Shown in pieces: positions 41,820-53,246 of a stretch of DNA of 64,000 nt (its first letter is position 1; the number at the start of each line of letters is the position of its first letter). A model generated the notes under the pieces. It searched no databases. It saw only the letters and a list, made by a program, of their open reading frames with translations, and was not told where the DNA came from. The DNA is from Geosiphon pyriformis (Eukaryota > Glomeromycota > Glomeromycetes > Archaeosporales > Geosiphonaceae): contig JAAOMT010000299.1 of the NCBI GenBank assembly GCA_016748015.1, positions 142,688 to 206,687 of the forward strand. Reading direction: 5' to 3'. Position numbers and translations under genes: made by a program.

Positions 41820-42708
41820 TGTTACAGGTGATTATTTTTGCTGTTGAATTAAATAACAAATCTGTAACTTGGTGCTCAAAAGCTATTCTCATTGTCGATG
41901 ATCTGAAGGTTTGGTATCTGAAGGTTTTGTATCTGAAGGGTTTGATGGAGTCCTTTGTATAATAGACAGAGATTCAATAGTGTCGATAGTTGGTGTATCT
42001 TTCAAAGAGTTTTTCCAATTTTTTTCTCAGCATGGTGGCCGGATTTAGTCTGGCAGTTGTGCCCTTCTGGTAAGCTATCTGATAATATATAAATCTTACC
42101 CTTATTTCTGGGTCTTTTACCAAGCTATCCTTGATGTCAATAACTCAGTGTTTAATCTTTTAATCAATTAGTATTCAACAACAAAATCAAAGACAGAAAG
42201 AAAATAAAATAAAGAAAAATAAAGAAAATAGAGAAAATGAGCCAAGGCAATTTGGTATGTTAGTATCTCATCAATAACTGTGATCAAAAGCTATTGTTCT
42301 AGCGTGGTTAAGTATCAATTACTATCAACATGAAATATTGATAGTTGAGAGTGGTTGAGATATGGAATAATTATTTATTTGATGATTGGGAACTAGAATG
42401 TTGCTTAGATTAAATCTAAACTGAGAGGTCCCTGTTTTCAGCTTTTAATCCTACTGCTATATATACATAATTGAGATTCCTCAATTCCTTGATTCTTCAC
42501 AACAGAAATCCTGGAATTCCTGGAATCCTACAATTTCTTTGAGAGGAATCTTGGAATTCTGGAATCCTGCAATTCCTCATCAGGGAATCCTGAAATTCCT
42601 GGAATTCTACAATTCCTGAGAAGAATCCTGAAATTCCACATTTACTATGCCTACTTCTGATTGGCTAATAACTATGCTAATATATTTTCTATATTTCTAT
42701 GAATAACA
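41820..42708 (-). repeat. 5' LTR of element B (alpha)
   Basis: 889 bp, TGTTAC...ATAACA. It differs from the 3' LTR mainly by transitions and by an extra ~30-bp unit in the U3 array (about 42595-42635). Hairpin near 42271-42295, TATA box near 42458-42466. Confidence 0.93.
42458..42645 (-). promoter_or_regulatory. U3 promoter of element B: TTCnnGAA array plus TATA box
   Basis: In element sense an array of GGAATTCC, TTCCAGAA and TTCCAGGA units is followed by TTGAGGAATCTCAATT and then GTATATATAG. The TTCnnGAA pairs match the basic heat-shock factor site. Functional heat response is an inference. Confidence 0.55.
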
Positions 42709-43254
42709 CCACATATTTGAAAGCACTATTAATATAATAGACATGTCTACAACAAACATAACAACATTATTAAACAGAATCCTATTCCAAAGTAAACAAA
42801 AGAAAGCAGAGTTACTAAGAACATATGGCAATTATTTTGAGAAATTTAAATTGTGATTTCTAACACCATTAGGAACTTGATCACTACTATCACAACCAGA
42901 TTTTAGAACTGTTAGTCTTTAAAAAATAACTGGCTTCAAAGAAAAGAAAGATAATGATCAAGAAATTAATAAGCAAAATTCAATTCTAAAAAATCAAAAA
43001 ATTTAAACCCTGATCATTTCAACTCAAAAAAATCAGAACAATTCAAATACCACCTCTATTGTTGTCCAAAACTTACTTCCAGTAATTATGATTAATCTAC
43101 CACCAGCCCTACCAATTACTAAACAGCAATAGCAATAGCCACAACTACCACTCTAGTAGCAACTACAACAGCAATCTTAACCTCAACTGCAACAACAACT
43201 ACTATTAGCACCAATAGCATATGCACCTATTGCCAAAATTGAGAAATTTACTAG
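42709..43254 (+). pseudogene. Element E gag, second piece
   Basis: It continues from the B insertion (CCACATATTTGAAAGC) through a Lys/Asn-rich linker to PPALPITKQQ and a Gln-rich stretch. It then gives APIAYAPIAKIEKFTS, the start of the Gag core. C interrupts at this point after CTAG. Several stops are present. Confidence 0.83.
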
Positions 43255-44119
43255 TATTACAGATGATTATTTGGGGTTTCAAAGCAAATAACAAACCCAT
43301 AACTTGGTGCTCAATTGATTTAATGATGTTAATTTTTGTCAGCTCTTTGTGATCTGAAGGTTTTGAGTTAAAGTTCTTTGTATAATAGACAAAGATTCAA
43401 GAGTGTTTTAGTAGCCTTCTGGAATTGTAATTTTGTCAAATTTTTTTCTTAATGTGGTGGCTAATAATCTGGCAAAGATGCTCTTTTGGTAAGCTATTCT
43501 TAAATTCTTAATTCTTATATCCTTCCTTTGGGATCTTTTACTAGGCTATTCTTGACATCAATAATTCAGCACTTAATCCTCAATTAATTAGTAAACACAA
43601 CAGAATAAAGTAAAGAAATAAAAGAGATAAAAGAACAATAAAGAAAATAAGCCAAGACAAAGTGCAAGTTAGTATTTTATTAATAGCCATGATCAAGAGT
43701 TATTGTTCCAGTATATTAAGTATTGATTACTATCAACATAAAGCATTGATAGTGGAGGGTAGATTTGAGATAGTGAATAATTATTTATTGATATTTGTAA
43801 TGTGGAAGGTTGCTTAGATTAAATCTAAATTAAAAGGTTTGTCTTTTTTTACTTCTAATACTATTGCTATATATACATAATTGAAATTTTTCAATTCCTC
43901 AATTTTTTGCACCAGAAATTCTAGAATTTCTGGAATTCTGCAATTTCTTTAAGAGGAATTCTAGAATTCTGGAATTCTGCAATTCTTTGTACAAGAATTC
44001 TGAAATTTCTGGAATCTTGCAATTTCTTTGAGAGAAATTCTGAAATTCCACATTTATTATAGTTACTTTTGATTGGCTAATTTATATGCTAATATACTTT
44101 CTATATTCTAAAAGTAACA
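43255..44119 (-). repeat. 3' LTR of element C (alpha)
   Basis: 865 bp with the left end TATTACAG (a TGTTACAG variant) and GTAACA at the right. Hairpin near 43684-43708, TATATATAC near 43870. The array at about 43900-44060 includes GAATTCTAGAATTCTGGAA near 43955, two TTCnnGAA pairs in series. Confidence 0.92.
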
Positions 44120-44135
44120 TTATTCTCTCCTTTTA
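44120..44135 (-). other. Polypurine tract of element C
   Basis: Minus-strand AAAAGGAGAGAATAA directly before the LTR. Confidence 0.8.
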
Positions 44136-44815
44136 ATATTGAGCTCTATTGAGATTTTCTTATTCTAACTTTCCATCTTTGAGTATTTTTTGAACTTCTT
44201 TTTCGAGAATTACTTGTGTTATCTTGGTCTGTAATTTTTCAAATTGGGCATTAGTTATTTTTCTCATTTGGTTAATGATAATAGAGTCTATTATTGGATT
44301 AAGTAAGATTTCTGGTCAGTCTTAAAATTTGACTTGTAGTCGATAAATGGCTTGTACTTGTGTGGTTAAATTGTTCTTTTCCACAAATTGTTTTAGTTGT
44401 TGTAATATTTCTGGATCAAATAATTGCTTTGTCTTATCTGTATATAAGTTTTAAATATTTAAGTGTTGTTTCAAGTGGAAATAACAAAAGTTTTTTGGAA
44501 ATTCTTGTATCCACCAATTCCAAGTTTTTTTGGTCAATTTTTGATATAGTGTGACTCTTGTTGGTTCTTCTATTGTCACTTTTACTTTTAGCATTATTTT
44601 GTTGATAGTGTTTTCTGGTTTCCTTTGTACTTTGTATTGGGGTTTTTTTCTGATATCTTTGTATTGAATGGTTTGTTGGTTGATAGTAATTTCCATATTT
44701 TATTGTTGGATCAGTTGAAAGAGTTGTTGTGCTAGTAAGTAGATATTGTCAGTAATTTCCATTTTTTTGATATCTTTTGTCATGTCTACTATGTCTTTAT
44801 ATTCTTCTAATTGTT
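44136..44815 (-). pseudogene. Element C C-terminal domain of unknown function
   Basis: It starts after an N-TAA stop near 44829. The open stretch 44696-44451 reads MEITINQQTIQYKDIRKKPQ ... NTINKIMLKVKVTIEEPTRV ... KTWNWWIQEFPKNFCYFHLK. Downstream come NLYTDKTKQLFDPEILQQLKQF, AIYRLQVKF and ITNAQFEKLQTKITQVILEKEVQKILK, ending NRAQY-stop. It is homologous to the ends of A, B, D, F and I. Function unknown. Confidence 0.7.
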
Positions 44816-46200
44816 TAATTTGATGTGTTAGTTTCAATAATAATGATTGGTTCTAAATTCTATAGAATTTTATCTGATTGGATTAATGTTCTCTGTACTC
44901 CCAATTGTGGAATATTACTGATGAATGATAATACTATATTGTGATATAGTTTTAGTTGATCTTCATGTGCTGCTTTGGTTAAAATTTTGTTGTTTAATTT
45001 TAATTTATAAGCTCCATTTCCTAGCATTTTTTCTATGTGAAATGATCTATTCCATTTGGAATCAAATTTTCCACTCCATTGTTTTTCTGCTTTGGTATAA
45101 TGTAGAAGTACTTTGTCTTCAATCCTAAATTCGACTGGTTTATCTGGTAATTGGTTATTATGTCTTTCTTTTTGTTTTTTTTGTGACTTTTGAATGTTAT
45201 CAGCTGCTCTTTGCCATTTGTTTTCTAGTATTTTTATTAAATTATATGTTCTTTTCAACAATGTTTCTTGGAAATTATCTTCTGTTATTGGTTTAGTTGG
45301 ATATGTTTTGATCTCTATCTCAACTGGTAATGTTGCTGTTCTACTATATACTAATTCAAATAGTGTTTCTTGTATAGTATTTTGCTTTATTGTTTAATAA
45401 ACAAATAATACTGATAGTATAAACAAATTTCATTTGTCTTGATTTTTTTGGCTGATTTTGACAATTGCTTTGCACAATGTTCTATTGAATCTTTTGACTA
45501 ATCCATTGGTTTGTGAATGATATGATGATAATAATAGTCTTTTGATTCCAAATCTTTGACTTAATTTTGCTAATATTCTATTCACAAAGTGAGTTCTTTG
45601 ATCTGATAGTAGTTCTTTTGAACATTTGTGTTGACAAATTAAATCTTGATAAACAAATTTGGCAATAGATTCTACATCTGCTTTTTAAATGATTTTTGCT
45701 TTTGGTCATTTAATAAGATAATTTATGGCTATTGCAATATATTTGTTGCCTCTGCTGGTAATTGTTAATGGTCTAATTAAGTCAATTCCAATGCAATCAA
45801 ATGGTTGTCCTACTTTAATTGGTCTCAATGGTTTACTGGGTTTTGTTCCTCCTCTTTTTTGACAAGCATTATAATTTTGAACATATTAGATAATTTCTGG
45901 ATATATTGATGGTTAATAGTATCTTTTACTGGTTTTTTTTATAGTTGCTTCTTTATGGAAATGTCCTGCTGTTGGATCTAAGTGTATATTAAATAGTATT
46001 GTTTTTTTTTCTGGTTCTGTAATTACTCTGGTTGGTTTATCTGAATTCTTTCTGTTTTTCTAATAAAGTATATCTTGGTAAGTAATAAAATATTTGGATT
46101 GTTGTTTAATATGACTTTGTTCTTTTGAAGATAATTTTTTCTTGAACTGTTGGGTATTAATATAATGTTGGAGTTGTTAATATTTTTGTATATTCATTTT
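44816..46200 (-). pseudogene. Element C pol: integrase, broken
   Basis: Zinc region LDPTAGHFHKEATI with CNACQKR near 45862. Core IGIDLIRPL (Asp kept, near 45795), LLSDQRTHFVNRI (Asp kept, near 45610) and GLVKRFNRTL (Glu replaced by Lys, near 45505). The distal open stretch 45261-44860 (133 codons) has VEFRIEDKVLLHYTKAEKQWSG, RSFHIEKMLGNGAYKLKL and PQLGVQRTLIQSDKI. Stops occur at several Trp and Gln codons. Confidence 0.87.
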
Positions 46201-46209
46201 TTGTTATAT

Positions 46210-47640
46210 TTTTGGGTTGAAATGTTTTTATATTTGTTTCATTTATGACAAGTCATTGGCATTTCCATTTTTTTTTCTTTTTTTGTAATGTTCCATATAA
46301 TTAAATAGTAAAAGTTCTATTTTTCATTTAAAATAGTAATCATCTCCAAATTTTTGTTTCTAAATTGAAGTCAATTTTTTATAGTCTGTATATATGTTAA
46401 ATTTCTGACTCAAGTATTTCCTCCATTTCATAACTGCCCAATAGATTGCTAAGTGTTCTAAAGCCAGTGTTTCATAATTTTTTTCCACTGGACTTAAGTT
46501 GTAACTAGCATATGCTATTGGATGTTTTCTTTTATCTGGTCTTTTCTAAAATAGTACAGCTTCTAATGCTTGTCCTGATGCATTAGTGGTAATAATAAAT
46601 GGTTTCTTATGATCTGGATAGATCAGTACTGATGCTTAGATAAGCTTTCTTCTTAATGTATTAAAAGCTTTTTATTAAGCTTTTGTCTATTTGTACTTTA
46701 CATTTTTGGTTTGTAGATGATAGAGTGGCTAAGCCAATTTAAAAAAGTTCTTGATAAAGCAGTAATAATAGCCTGCAAATTCCAAAAATGCTTTTAGTTC
46801 TATCAAGTTGGTTGGTACTAAAAAGTTTTTTATTATTGTGATTTTATCCAGATTTGTTTTGATGCTGTCTTTGCTTATGACATGTTTCAAGAATTTCAGT
46901 TCCGTCTTGCCAAAAAAACATTTGGTTGTATTTAATTTCAATTCTGCTCTTCTCAATCTTTCAAATACTTGTTGAAAATAATATAAATAATCATTGAATG
47001 TCTTGGAAAACACATTGGTGTTGTCTAAGTAAACAACTATTAATTTCCACAGTAATCCAGTATAGACAATTTCCATGAGCCATTAAAATATTGCTGAAGC
47101 ATTCATTAAGCCAAATGGCATTACTTCAAACTCAAAATTCTCTTTCTGTGTTGTAAATACTGTTTTCTCCTTATCTTTTGGTTTCATGGCTACTTGCCAA
47201 TAACTACTGTTTAAATCTAACATTGAGAACCATTTTTTTCCTTCAAAAGCATCAAAAAGTTCTTAGATCTTTGGAGTTAGATAGCTATCACTTTTTGTCA
47301 CTCTATTAAGTTTTTAATAATCTACACAAAAACATATTTTTCCATTCTTCTTATGAACTAGTACTACTGACAATGATTATGAACTTATTAATAGTTGAAT
47401 TAACCTATTGTCTAATATCTGATTGATCTCTTGTCAAATGATTTCATGGCTTGCTGATAGTACTCAGTATGTTTTTCTGTTTGATTGATATCGTATCTTC
47501 AGTTTTGATCTGATGCTGGATTATATTGGTTCTGCCAAATTTGTTTTTACTGGCAAAAATGTTATTAAAATTATTAAGTAATATCTTAAGCTGTATATAT
47601 TGTAGTGAGTTTAGATTTCTTAAGTTTATCTGTTCCAATT
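46210..47640 (-). pseudogene. Element C pol: reverse transcriptase and RNase H, broken
   Basis: The start lies in 47638-47444 (LLNNFNNIFASKNKFGRTNI). The core has FCVDY-like sequence near 47325, LDLNSSYWQVAMKP near 47210-47175, the active site YLDN at 47020-47031 and KCFFGKTELKFLKHVISKD near 46920-46860. FLEFAGYYYCFIKNF follows near 46780. RNase H: FIITTNASGQALEAVLF near 46600, YASYNLSPVEKNY near 46500, HLAIYWAVMKWRKYLSQKF near 46455-46400. Stops at Trp codons (near 47085 and 47395) and a frameshift between 47444 and 47076 inactivate it. Confidence 0.88.
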
Positions 47641-47647
47641 GTTCTAA

Positions 47648-48790
47648 TTAAAGCAAATAATATTTATTCTGTCCATAGATTGTTTGTGATATAATATCTA
47701 CATATCTGCAAAGCTGTGGAAAATCTGAAATGTGGTTTGATAGTTGGTCCTTAACTTCAGTAGTCAAATATCCAATAATGGTTCCTTTTGATATCTCAAG
47801 AACATCTTCTGTTGTGTTGTAGATGGAAATTTTGATATGTTTTGGGCTTTTGGCTGGTATGTAAAGATTAGTAAATCCAATTTTTTTTGATTCACACATA
47901 GTAGTTTCTGCTTCAAAAATCTGTGTTTGATCTTTTACTCCCTTTTCTATGACTAACATATACTGATTATATGGTAAAATAAAAATTGATTGATAGATGG
48001 AGATAATTTCTTTCTTGTCAACAATCTCTTTTTCTGCCATATTAACTAATACATCTATTCTACTTGTGAATCTAAATTTATTAATCTCTCTAACTATAAT
48101 CCCTAATTCTTTTCTATTTTTTATTAACATTAGCTGAGCTATTTTAACCAAAAATAGAAATATTGTCTGTGCTATCTTTTTATTTGGTTCTATGATATAG
48201 GTCTTTTTTGAGTCATTTTGTAGCATTGCAATGATGTTTTCTATATATCTTATGTCAACTATTCCTCTTCTTATATTAATCCCTTTTTTTGCTAAACTAC
48301 TCCTCAATATGAGTTGAATTATTATTGTTGCTGGAATCTCTAGTGCTATTTTTAGATTAATAAATGTGCACAAATATAGTTTCAATTTTATGGCATCTTT
48401 TCTAAGATATCTTAGATCAAACTCTGTATCAGTATTATGCACACATTCTGGCATAATGCCTTCATCATTATTACTAAACCATTTGAGTTTTTGTTCTTTA
48501 AAGAGATCAAAAAATGCAATGTATTGTTTGGAATTTGAATTAAAGTTTGAATCATTATTGTTGTTATTGCTATTTGGAACTGAGCTGGAACTGTTGTTGT
48601 CATCATCATTGTTGGAGTTTGAATTGGGATTGAACTGTGATTCCGATTTCAATGCACAGCTGCTGATTGGTTCTTCTTTTTTTGGAATTGTGTAGATTAT
48701 GTATGATGATGAATTGTAAACAATGTCACAATCATCACAATATTCAAAGTCACTGGAAATTAAACAATATCTACATAGTTTGGTATTCAA
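47648..48790 (-). pseudogene. Element C pol: 380-codon open frame over the dUTPase domain
   Basis: It is uninterrupted from the Cys-pair segment CRYCLISSDFEYCDDCD through the Asn/Ser linker (about 48700-48510), the dUTPase and the pre-RT linker to SQTIYGQNKYYLL. Motif 1 is TDTEFDLRY near 48428 (the AG of DAG lost), motif 2 RSSLAKKG near 48295, motif 3 GIVDIRYIENI near 48262 with Asp and Tyr kept. Motif 4 is KKIAQTIFLFLV near 48187 and motif 5 is degraded (KFRFTSRID near 48075). The frame stayed open although the rest of C is littered with stops. The eroded motifs 1 and 5 argue against activity. Confidence 0.85.
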
Positions 48791-48799
48791 CTGTTCTAA

Positions 48800-49345
48800 C
48801 TATTGCTTTTGTTCTTCTTTGGTAGGTGCTAAATTCTGATAGTGCTTGTGGAATTGCTTGGAATTGTTTTCAATGTCATCGAAAATGTCAACAGTTACAA
48901 TGTATTTGGGTTTAGAAAGAGTAAATGAATTGTTTTTGATTTTCAGTATTTCACTGGTTGAAGCTCCTTCTGATTTCACACTTGCCATTCTTCAAATTTC
49001 ATGTTTATTGTGTGGATATTTTTCTAACTGTTACAGCACTTGCTTCCAGGTATTATTGATTGAAGTTCTTTTTTATACCTAGTTATTAATGAGGATTGTG
49101 TACTGACATGATTCATCACACATTCTTTCTTTCTCTGAAATGTTGTTCCATATTTTTTTGTCAGGCAAAATAGTTCTACATGCTAGGCAATATTTGTTAT
49201 CCCATTTTTCTTGCTATTTGAATTGTCCAAAACATTCAAGAATGCATGAGTGACAGTAAAATTTAGTTGCTGTTGGCTATTCCTTGTCATCATCACAGCA
49301 TGCACCCAATGTAGACAATTTCTTGCCACAATTGACACATATCAA
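48800..49345 (-). pseudogene. Element C cysteine-rich domain and following linker
   Basis: CVNCGKKLSTLGACC (first pair at 49328-49339), TATKFYCHSC, QEKWDNKYCLACRTILPDKKIWNNIS, ERMCDESC and QYTILIND near 49100 reproduce the five Cys pairs of B and D. The linker KYPHNKHEI and the open stretch 48988-48800 (MASVKSEGASTSEILKIKNN) lead, in the same frame, to the dUTPase. One or two stops interrupt it. Confidence 0.75.
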
Positions 49346-49689
49346 TTTTGGTTAGCAATATTTGGATGGTTGTGGTAGAGTGTAAGTATATGGACTATAA
49401 GTGGTGATTAGTGTTGGTTTTTCTTCCTTCTCTTTCCCTTTTCTTTTATTATTATTTTTTTCCTATTCCCAATTTGGTGGTATTTTATTATGATCACTAT
49501 CATTCCACAATGTTTAGTCAGTGTTCCAGATAAGTTTTTCCTTTTTTTTTCTTGTTTACTGTTGTCCCAAGTCAAAATCAGTGATAGTTTGTTGTGGTCT
49601 TTATTGGTTCAGAAAACTTGATAAGCTTCTTAGGTAGGTTTTTTTTTTGTTGTTGAACTTAATGAGTGGTGTTGGTAAGTTGGTACTGG

Positions 49690-50326
49690 GTTTGAAATAA
49701 TCATATGTTGCTGGTACTTGTGTGTATTGTCTGTTCTGATTGAGTTGCAACTTTTGAGTAGTCCAATCAAGTATCACATTTGTTTTGGACAGCCAATTAT
49801 TACCAACAAGTGCTTAGTATTGGGTGGCTTCCATAACTAATATCTTGATTGGTACAATAATGTCATTAACTTTGATGAGTAAGTTATCTATTTCACCAAT
49901 TGGAGTCTTGGTGGCCCCATCAGCTGTAATTATTCTTGCACTGACAGCTTAATTAACTCAGTGACTTAATTGGTTTATGAGTTGTCTTGTGATAATACTG
50001 TTAGCTAAACCACTGTCTAAAATTAGTTTGATGGATTGACCATCGACTTTGGCATCAGTGTACATTGCAATAATGAGTTTGGTGTTAAGAACAGCTCCAC
50101 TAAATAATGGGACTGGTGTTATTTCAAGTTTAAAGGAAAAAATTGCTGCTAGAGATTTATTGTTGGTAACAGTAGCTGGAGGTATGTTGCTGGTAAGTGG
50201 TTGTTTTTGGTTGGATTCTGTGTTGCTGGGTGAGATGTCTTTTGGAATTACCAGAAAACTTAAATAGTGTTGGGAATTTGGGTTTTGGGTGTACCCAGTT
50301 TCCAAACTCTGCTGTCTTGATCCCAA
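49690..50326 (-). pseudogene. Element C protease region
   Basis: The open stretch 50326-49958 carries YTDAKVDGQSIKLILDSGLANSIITRQLINQL. The D-S-G active-site triplet near 50015 is intact, the only protease in the window that keeps it. The closing block VGNNWLSKTNVILDW lies near 49810-49770. In the same frame as the dUTPase and RT start of C. Confidence 0.82.
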
Positions 50327-52406
50327 TGGTTGGTTGAAAGAACTGAAAATCAGTTGGTAGACAACTATTACTAATCTCCAGTTTTGAGTAACCCTTGATC
50401 TGGGATTCCCTAATGTTATTTGAGCTGAGTTTGGTAGCAGTATTGTGATTACTGGTGCCTGATAGATTATTTGTGGCTGTGGTGGTTAATAGATTATGAG
50501 TGTTGGGGTTTGATAAACTAAAGGTGAGTATAATTGCTGCATTATTGGTGCTTGATATATTGGCTGAGTCACTTGAATGTAATGTAGTAATGTTCTTATA
50601 ATTGATTACTGACATAATACTGAATTTGGAGTTAGCAATCAGAGTTTCAATACTGATTCTCCAATTGTTGGTTGTTTATCTTTTTGTAACATTCAAATTG
50701 CAGATGTTCTTGTTTACCACAATAGTGACATACACATGTTTTCTACTGTTACTGTTGATTGGTTGTGAATAATAAACATAATTAATTTTGGGGACAATTG
50801 AAGTTTCCTTGATTATTTTGCCATTGTGAGGTTTGATAAATAGCCTAATTGTTATTATTGTTAACTAAGTATTCCTCTAATTTCTGGTTGATTGTGTCAC
50901 TAAATTGTTTTAGTTTAGAATCCAAGTCAGATGATCCATTTATTACTAAATTTACAGCTTGGGCATAATTAGCTTCAAGTTTAGCTAATTCAAAATCTCT
51001 GGTATTTGTAACTGTGGCCTAAAAATCTGCTAAATATAATAAACATACACATTAAAGAATACTATTGTGCAAACTTTTGATGAATTGATTTAAAATTTGT
51101 GGTGCTGTGAAATAATCTGCTTGAATTGTCTAAATTTGGTGCAGATTCCTATAAAAGCATTTTAGATAAGTAGTGACTGCTTTATTTTTTTTTTGTTTGA
51201 TGGTTGTGAAGGTATTTGCCAGTTAGTTAATACTATTAATGTTACTAAAGTATTGTAAAAACACAAGCTTAAATACATTGAAGTTCTGGGGTTTGTTGAT
51301 TAAGCTTTGATATTATAAGTTAGCAATATCCTAAAGAAAACATGAAATAGCTTGTATGGCTCTGGCATTATTTCATCGATTGGCTGTGATGGCTTTTTTA
51401 ATATTGTTTAGCCACACTTGAGTGTCATTCTTTTTACTGGTAAATTTTTTGATTTTTGTGATTGGAGCATATGCCATTAAAGCTATAAGCAGCAGTTGTT
51501 GTGGTTGTTGCAATGGTTGGAGTGGCTGTTGTAGTTGTTGTTGAGATAGTACTTGTGGCTGTTGAATTAGTTTGGTAATTAGTTCAATTGGTGGTTGATT
51601 GATTATGATTGCTGAAGGTAAGTGTTGTTAATTAATTATGTCAAAGTTTGAATTATTCTGATTTCCCTAAATTCGAATATTTGAAGTTTCAATTTTCAGG
51701 TTTTCTGAATCAGGTTTTGATAATTAAATTCTCAATTCTCATTTTCTTTTTCAAATTTTGTCACTTTTCAAGAACTTGTGGTTCCGAAATCTGGTGAAGA
51801 TAATAATGATTAAAATCTTGATGGTATTGATAATTATGATTTAAATCCTTCAAAATAATCACTATATGTTCATAATAATTCCACTTTTTTTTGTTTACTT
51901 TGAAATAGGAGTTGTCCAAATGTTGATGTCACATAAAATGTGAATGCATCTGGTGATAAAATGTTGATGGTGTTTCTAGATATATAATAATATAATGAGT
52001 TGATTGGAGATTTTACTCTTGTTTTCTTTCAAGTAAGTGGTTGAATTTTTTATGGTATTACTGCTGGTGTTTGTAGTTTTTTTTTGCCTTTGTTTGCATA
52101 GGTGATTGGGTATCTTTGTTAAGTGTAAATTTCAATTTCTTTATTGATTTTAGTGAGAATTGCTGTGAAATTATAATTTGCTGGTAAACTGGTATTTTGA
52201 ATTAATTTGTTATAAAAATTTTCTCTTGCTGAATTGGTTTTTATTAGTACTCCTAACAAATATAAGATTCTTTTATTAATGTAGAAATTGAAGACTGATT
52301 CTGTTAATAAATAATTGTTGGTTAATTCTAAGTGTTGACAGTAGTATTAAAATAAGAATTTGGCAAATTCTAGATGGTTTGTTCCTATTTTTTCTGGTTT
52401 TGCTAC
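50327..52406 (-). pseudogene. Element C gag, broken, with CCHC knuckle
   Basis: From the D insertion leftwards it has the N-terminal NHLEFAKFLF segment (52385-52350), YINKRIL (near 52270), a Gln/Leu-rich linker (51600-51480), and the Gag core MAYAPITKIKKFTS (near 51470) with VTTYLKCF (near 51170). AQAVNLVINGSSDLDSKLKQF (near 50960-50900) and the knuckle CHYCGKQEHLQFEC (50735-50690) follow. Stops and frameshifts are dense. The first residues of gag lie at 62469, across element D. Confidence 0.83.
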
Positions 52407-53229
52407 TGTTACAAATGATTATTTGGGGTCTCAAATCAAATAACAAATCCATAATTTGGTGCTCAATATCTTGATAATGCTGGTAATACTGGTACATTGG
52501 TTGTATCTGAAGGTTTTTGGGTTGAGTTTTTTGTATAATAGACAGAGATTTGCTATACTTAATTTAGGTTGTTCTTTCAAGTTGTTTTTTTAATTTCTGT
52601 TTTCAACGTGATGGCCAGTTTAATCTGGCAGTCATGTTTTTCTAGTAAGCTATCTATTAATATATATAATACTACTCTTATTTCTGGGTTTTTTATCAGA
52701 CTATCTGTGACATCAATAACTCAGCACTTTAATCCTCTTAATCAATTTAGTAAACAACAATAAAATCAAAAGAAAAGAAAATAAAGAAATAAAGAAAATA
52801 AAAAAATGAGCCAATGCAATTACAAATTAGTATCCCATCAATAGCCATGATTAAAAGCTATTGTTCTCATGTGGTTAAGTATCAATTACTATCAACATAA
52901 AGTGTTGATAGCAGAGAGTGAATTAAGATAGTAAATAATTATTTATTGATATTTGTGAATTGGAAGGTTGTTTAGATAAAATTTAAACTAAGAGATCTGT
53001 TTTTTTTATTTTTAAGACTACTACTATATATACATAATTTGGGTTCTATGAGATTGCTTACATTCTCGAGCAATATGCTATAATTTCTTCAGCAATGCTT
53101 ACATTGCTGAACAATGTGTTATATTTTCTGACATTGTTCTACATTGCTGAGCAATATGCTTATGTGCTAACTACTACTCTCTTATTGGTCTACTATTTTT
53201 CTATATTTGTTTTCTTTTTATGAGTAACA
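52407..53229 (-). repeat. 3' LTR of element D (beta)
   Basis: 823 bp, TGTTAC...GTAACA. Hairpin near 52841-52866, TATATATAC near 53025. Beta array of ATTGCTGARCAAT-type palindromes at about 53060-53160. Confidence 0.92.
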
Positions 53230-53246
53230 TTATCTCTTTCTTTTTA
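53230..53246 (-). other. Polypurine tract of element D
   Basis: Minus-strand AAAAAGAAAGAGATAA directly before the LTR. Confidence 0.8.

Larger units (their letters stand above)
32445..42708 (-). mobile_element. Element B: complete dUTPase-type Ty3/gypsy (alpha), best preserved copy
   Basis: A 10,264-bp element with both LTRs (859 and 889 bp, visually about 95% alike outside the array), PBS, polypurine tract and all domains in order. Perfect 4-bp target repeats CCAC lie at 32441-32444 and 42709-42712. It lies antisense in the gag of E. Gag to RNase H stays in one frame apart from two indels that displace 38216-37527. CpG sites are much commoner than in the other copies, agreeing with recent insertion. 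Scattered stops still make it defective as read. Confidence 0.95.
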
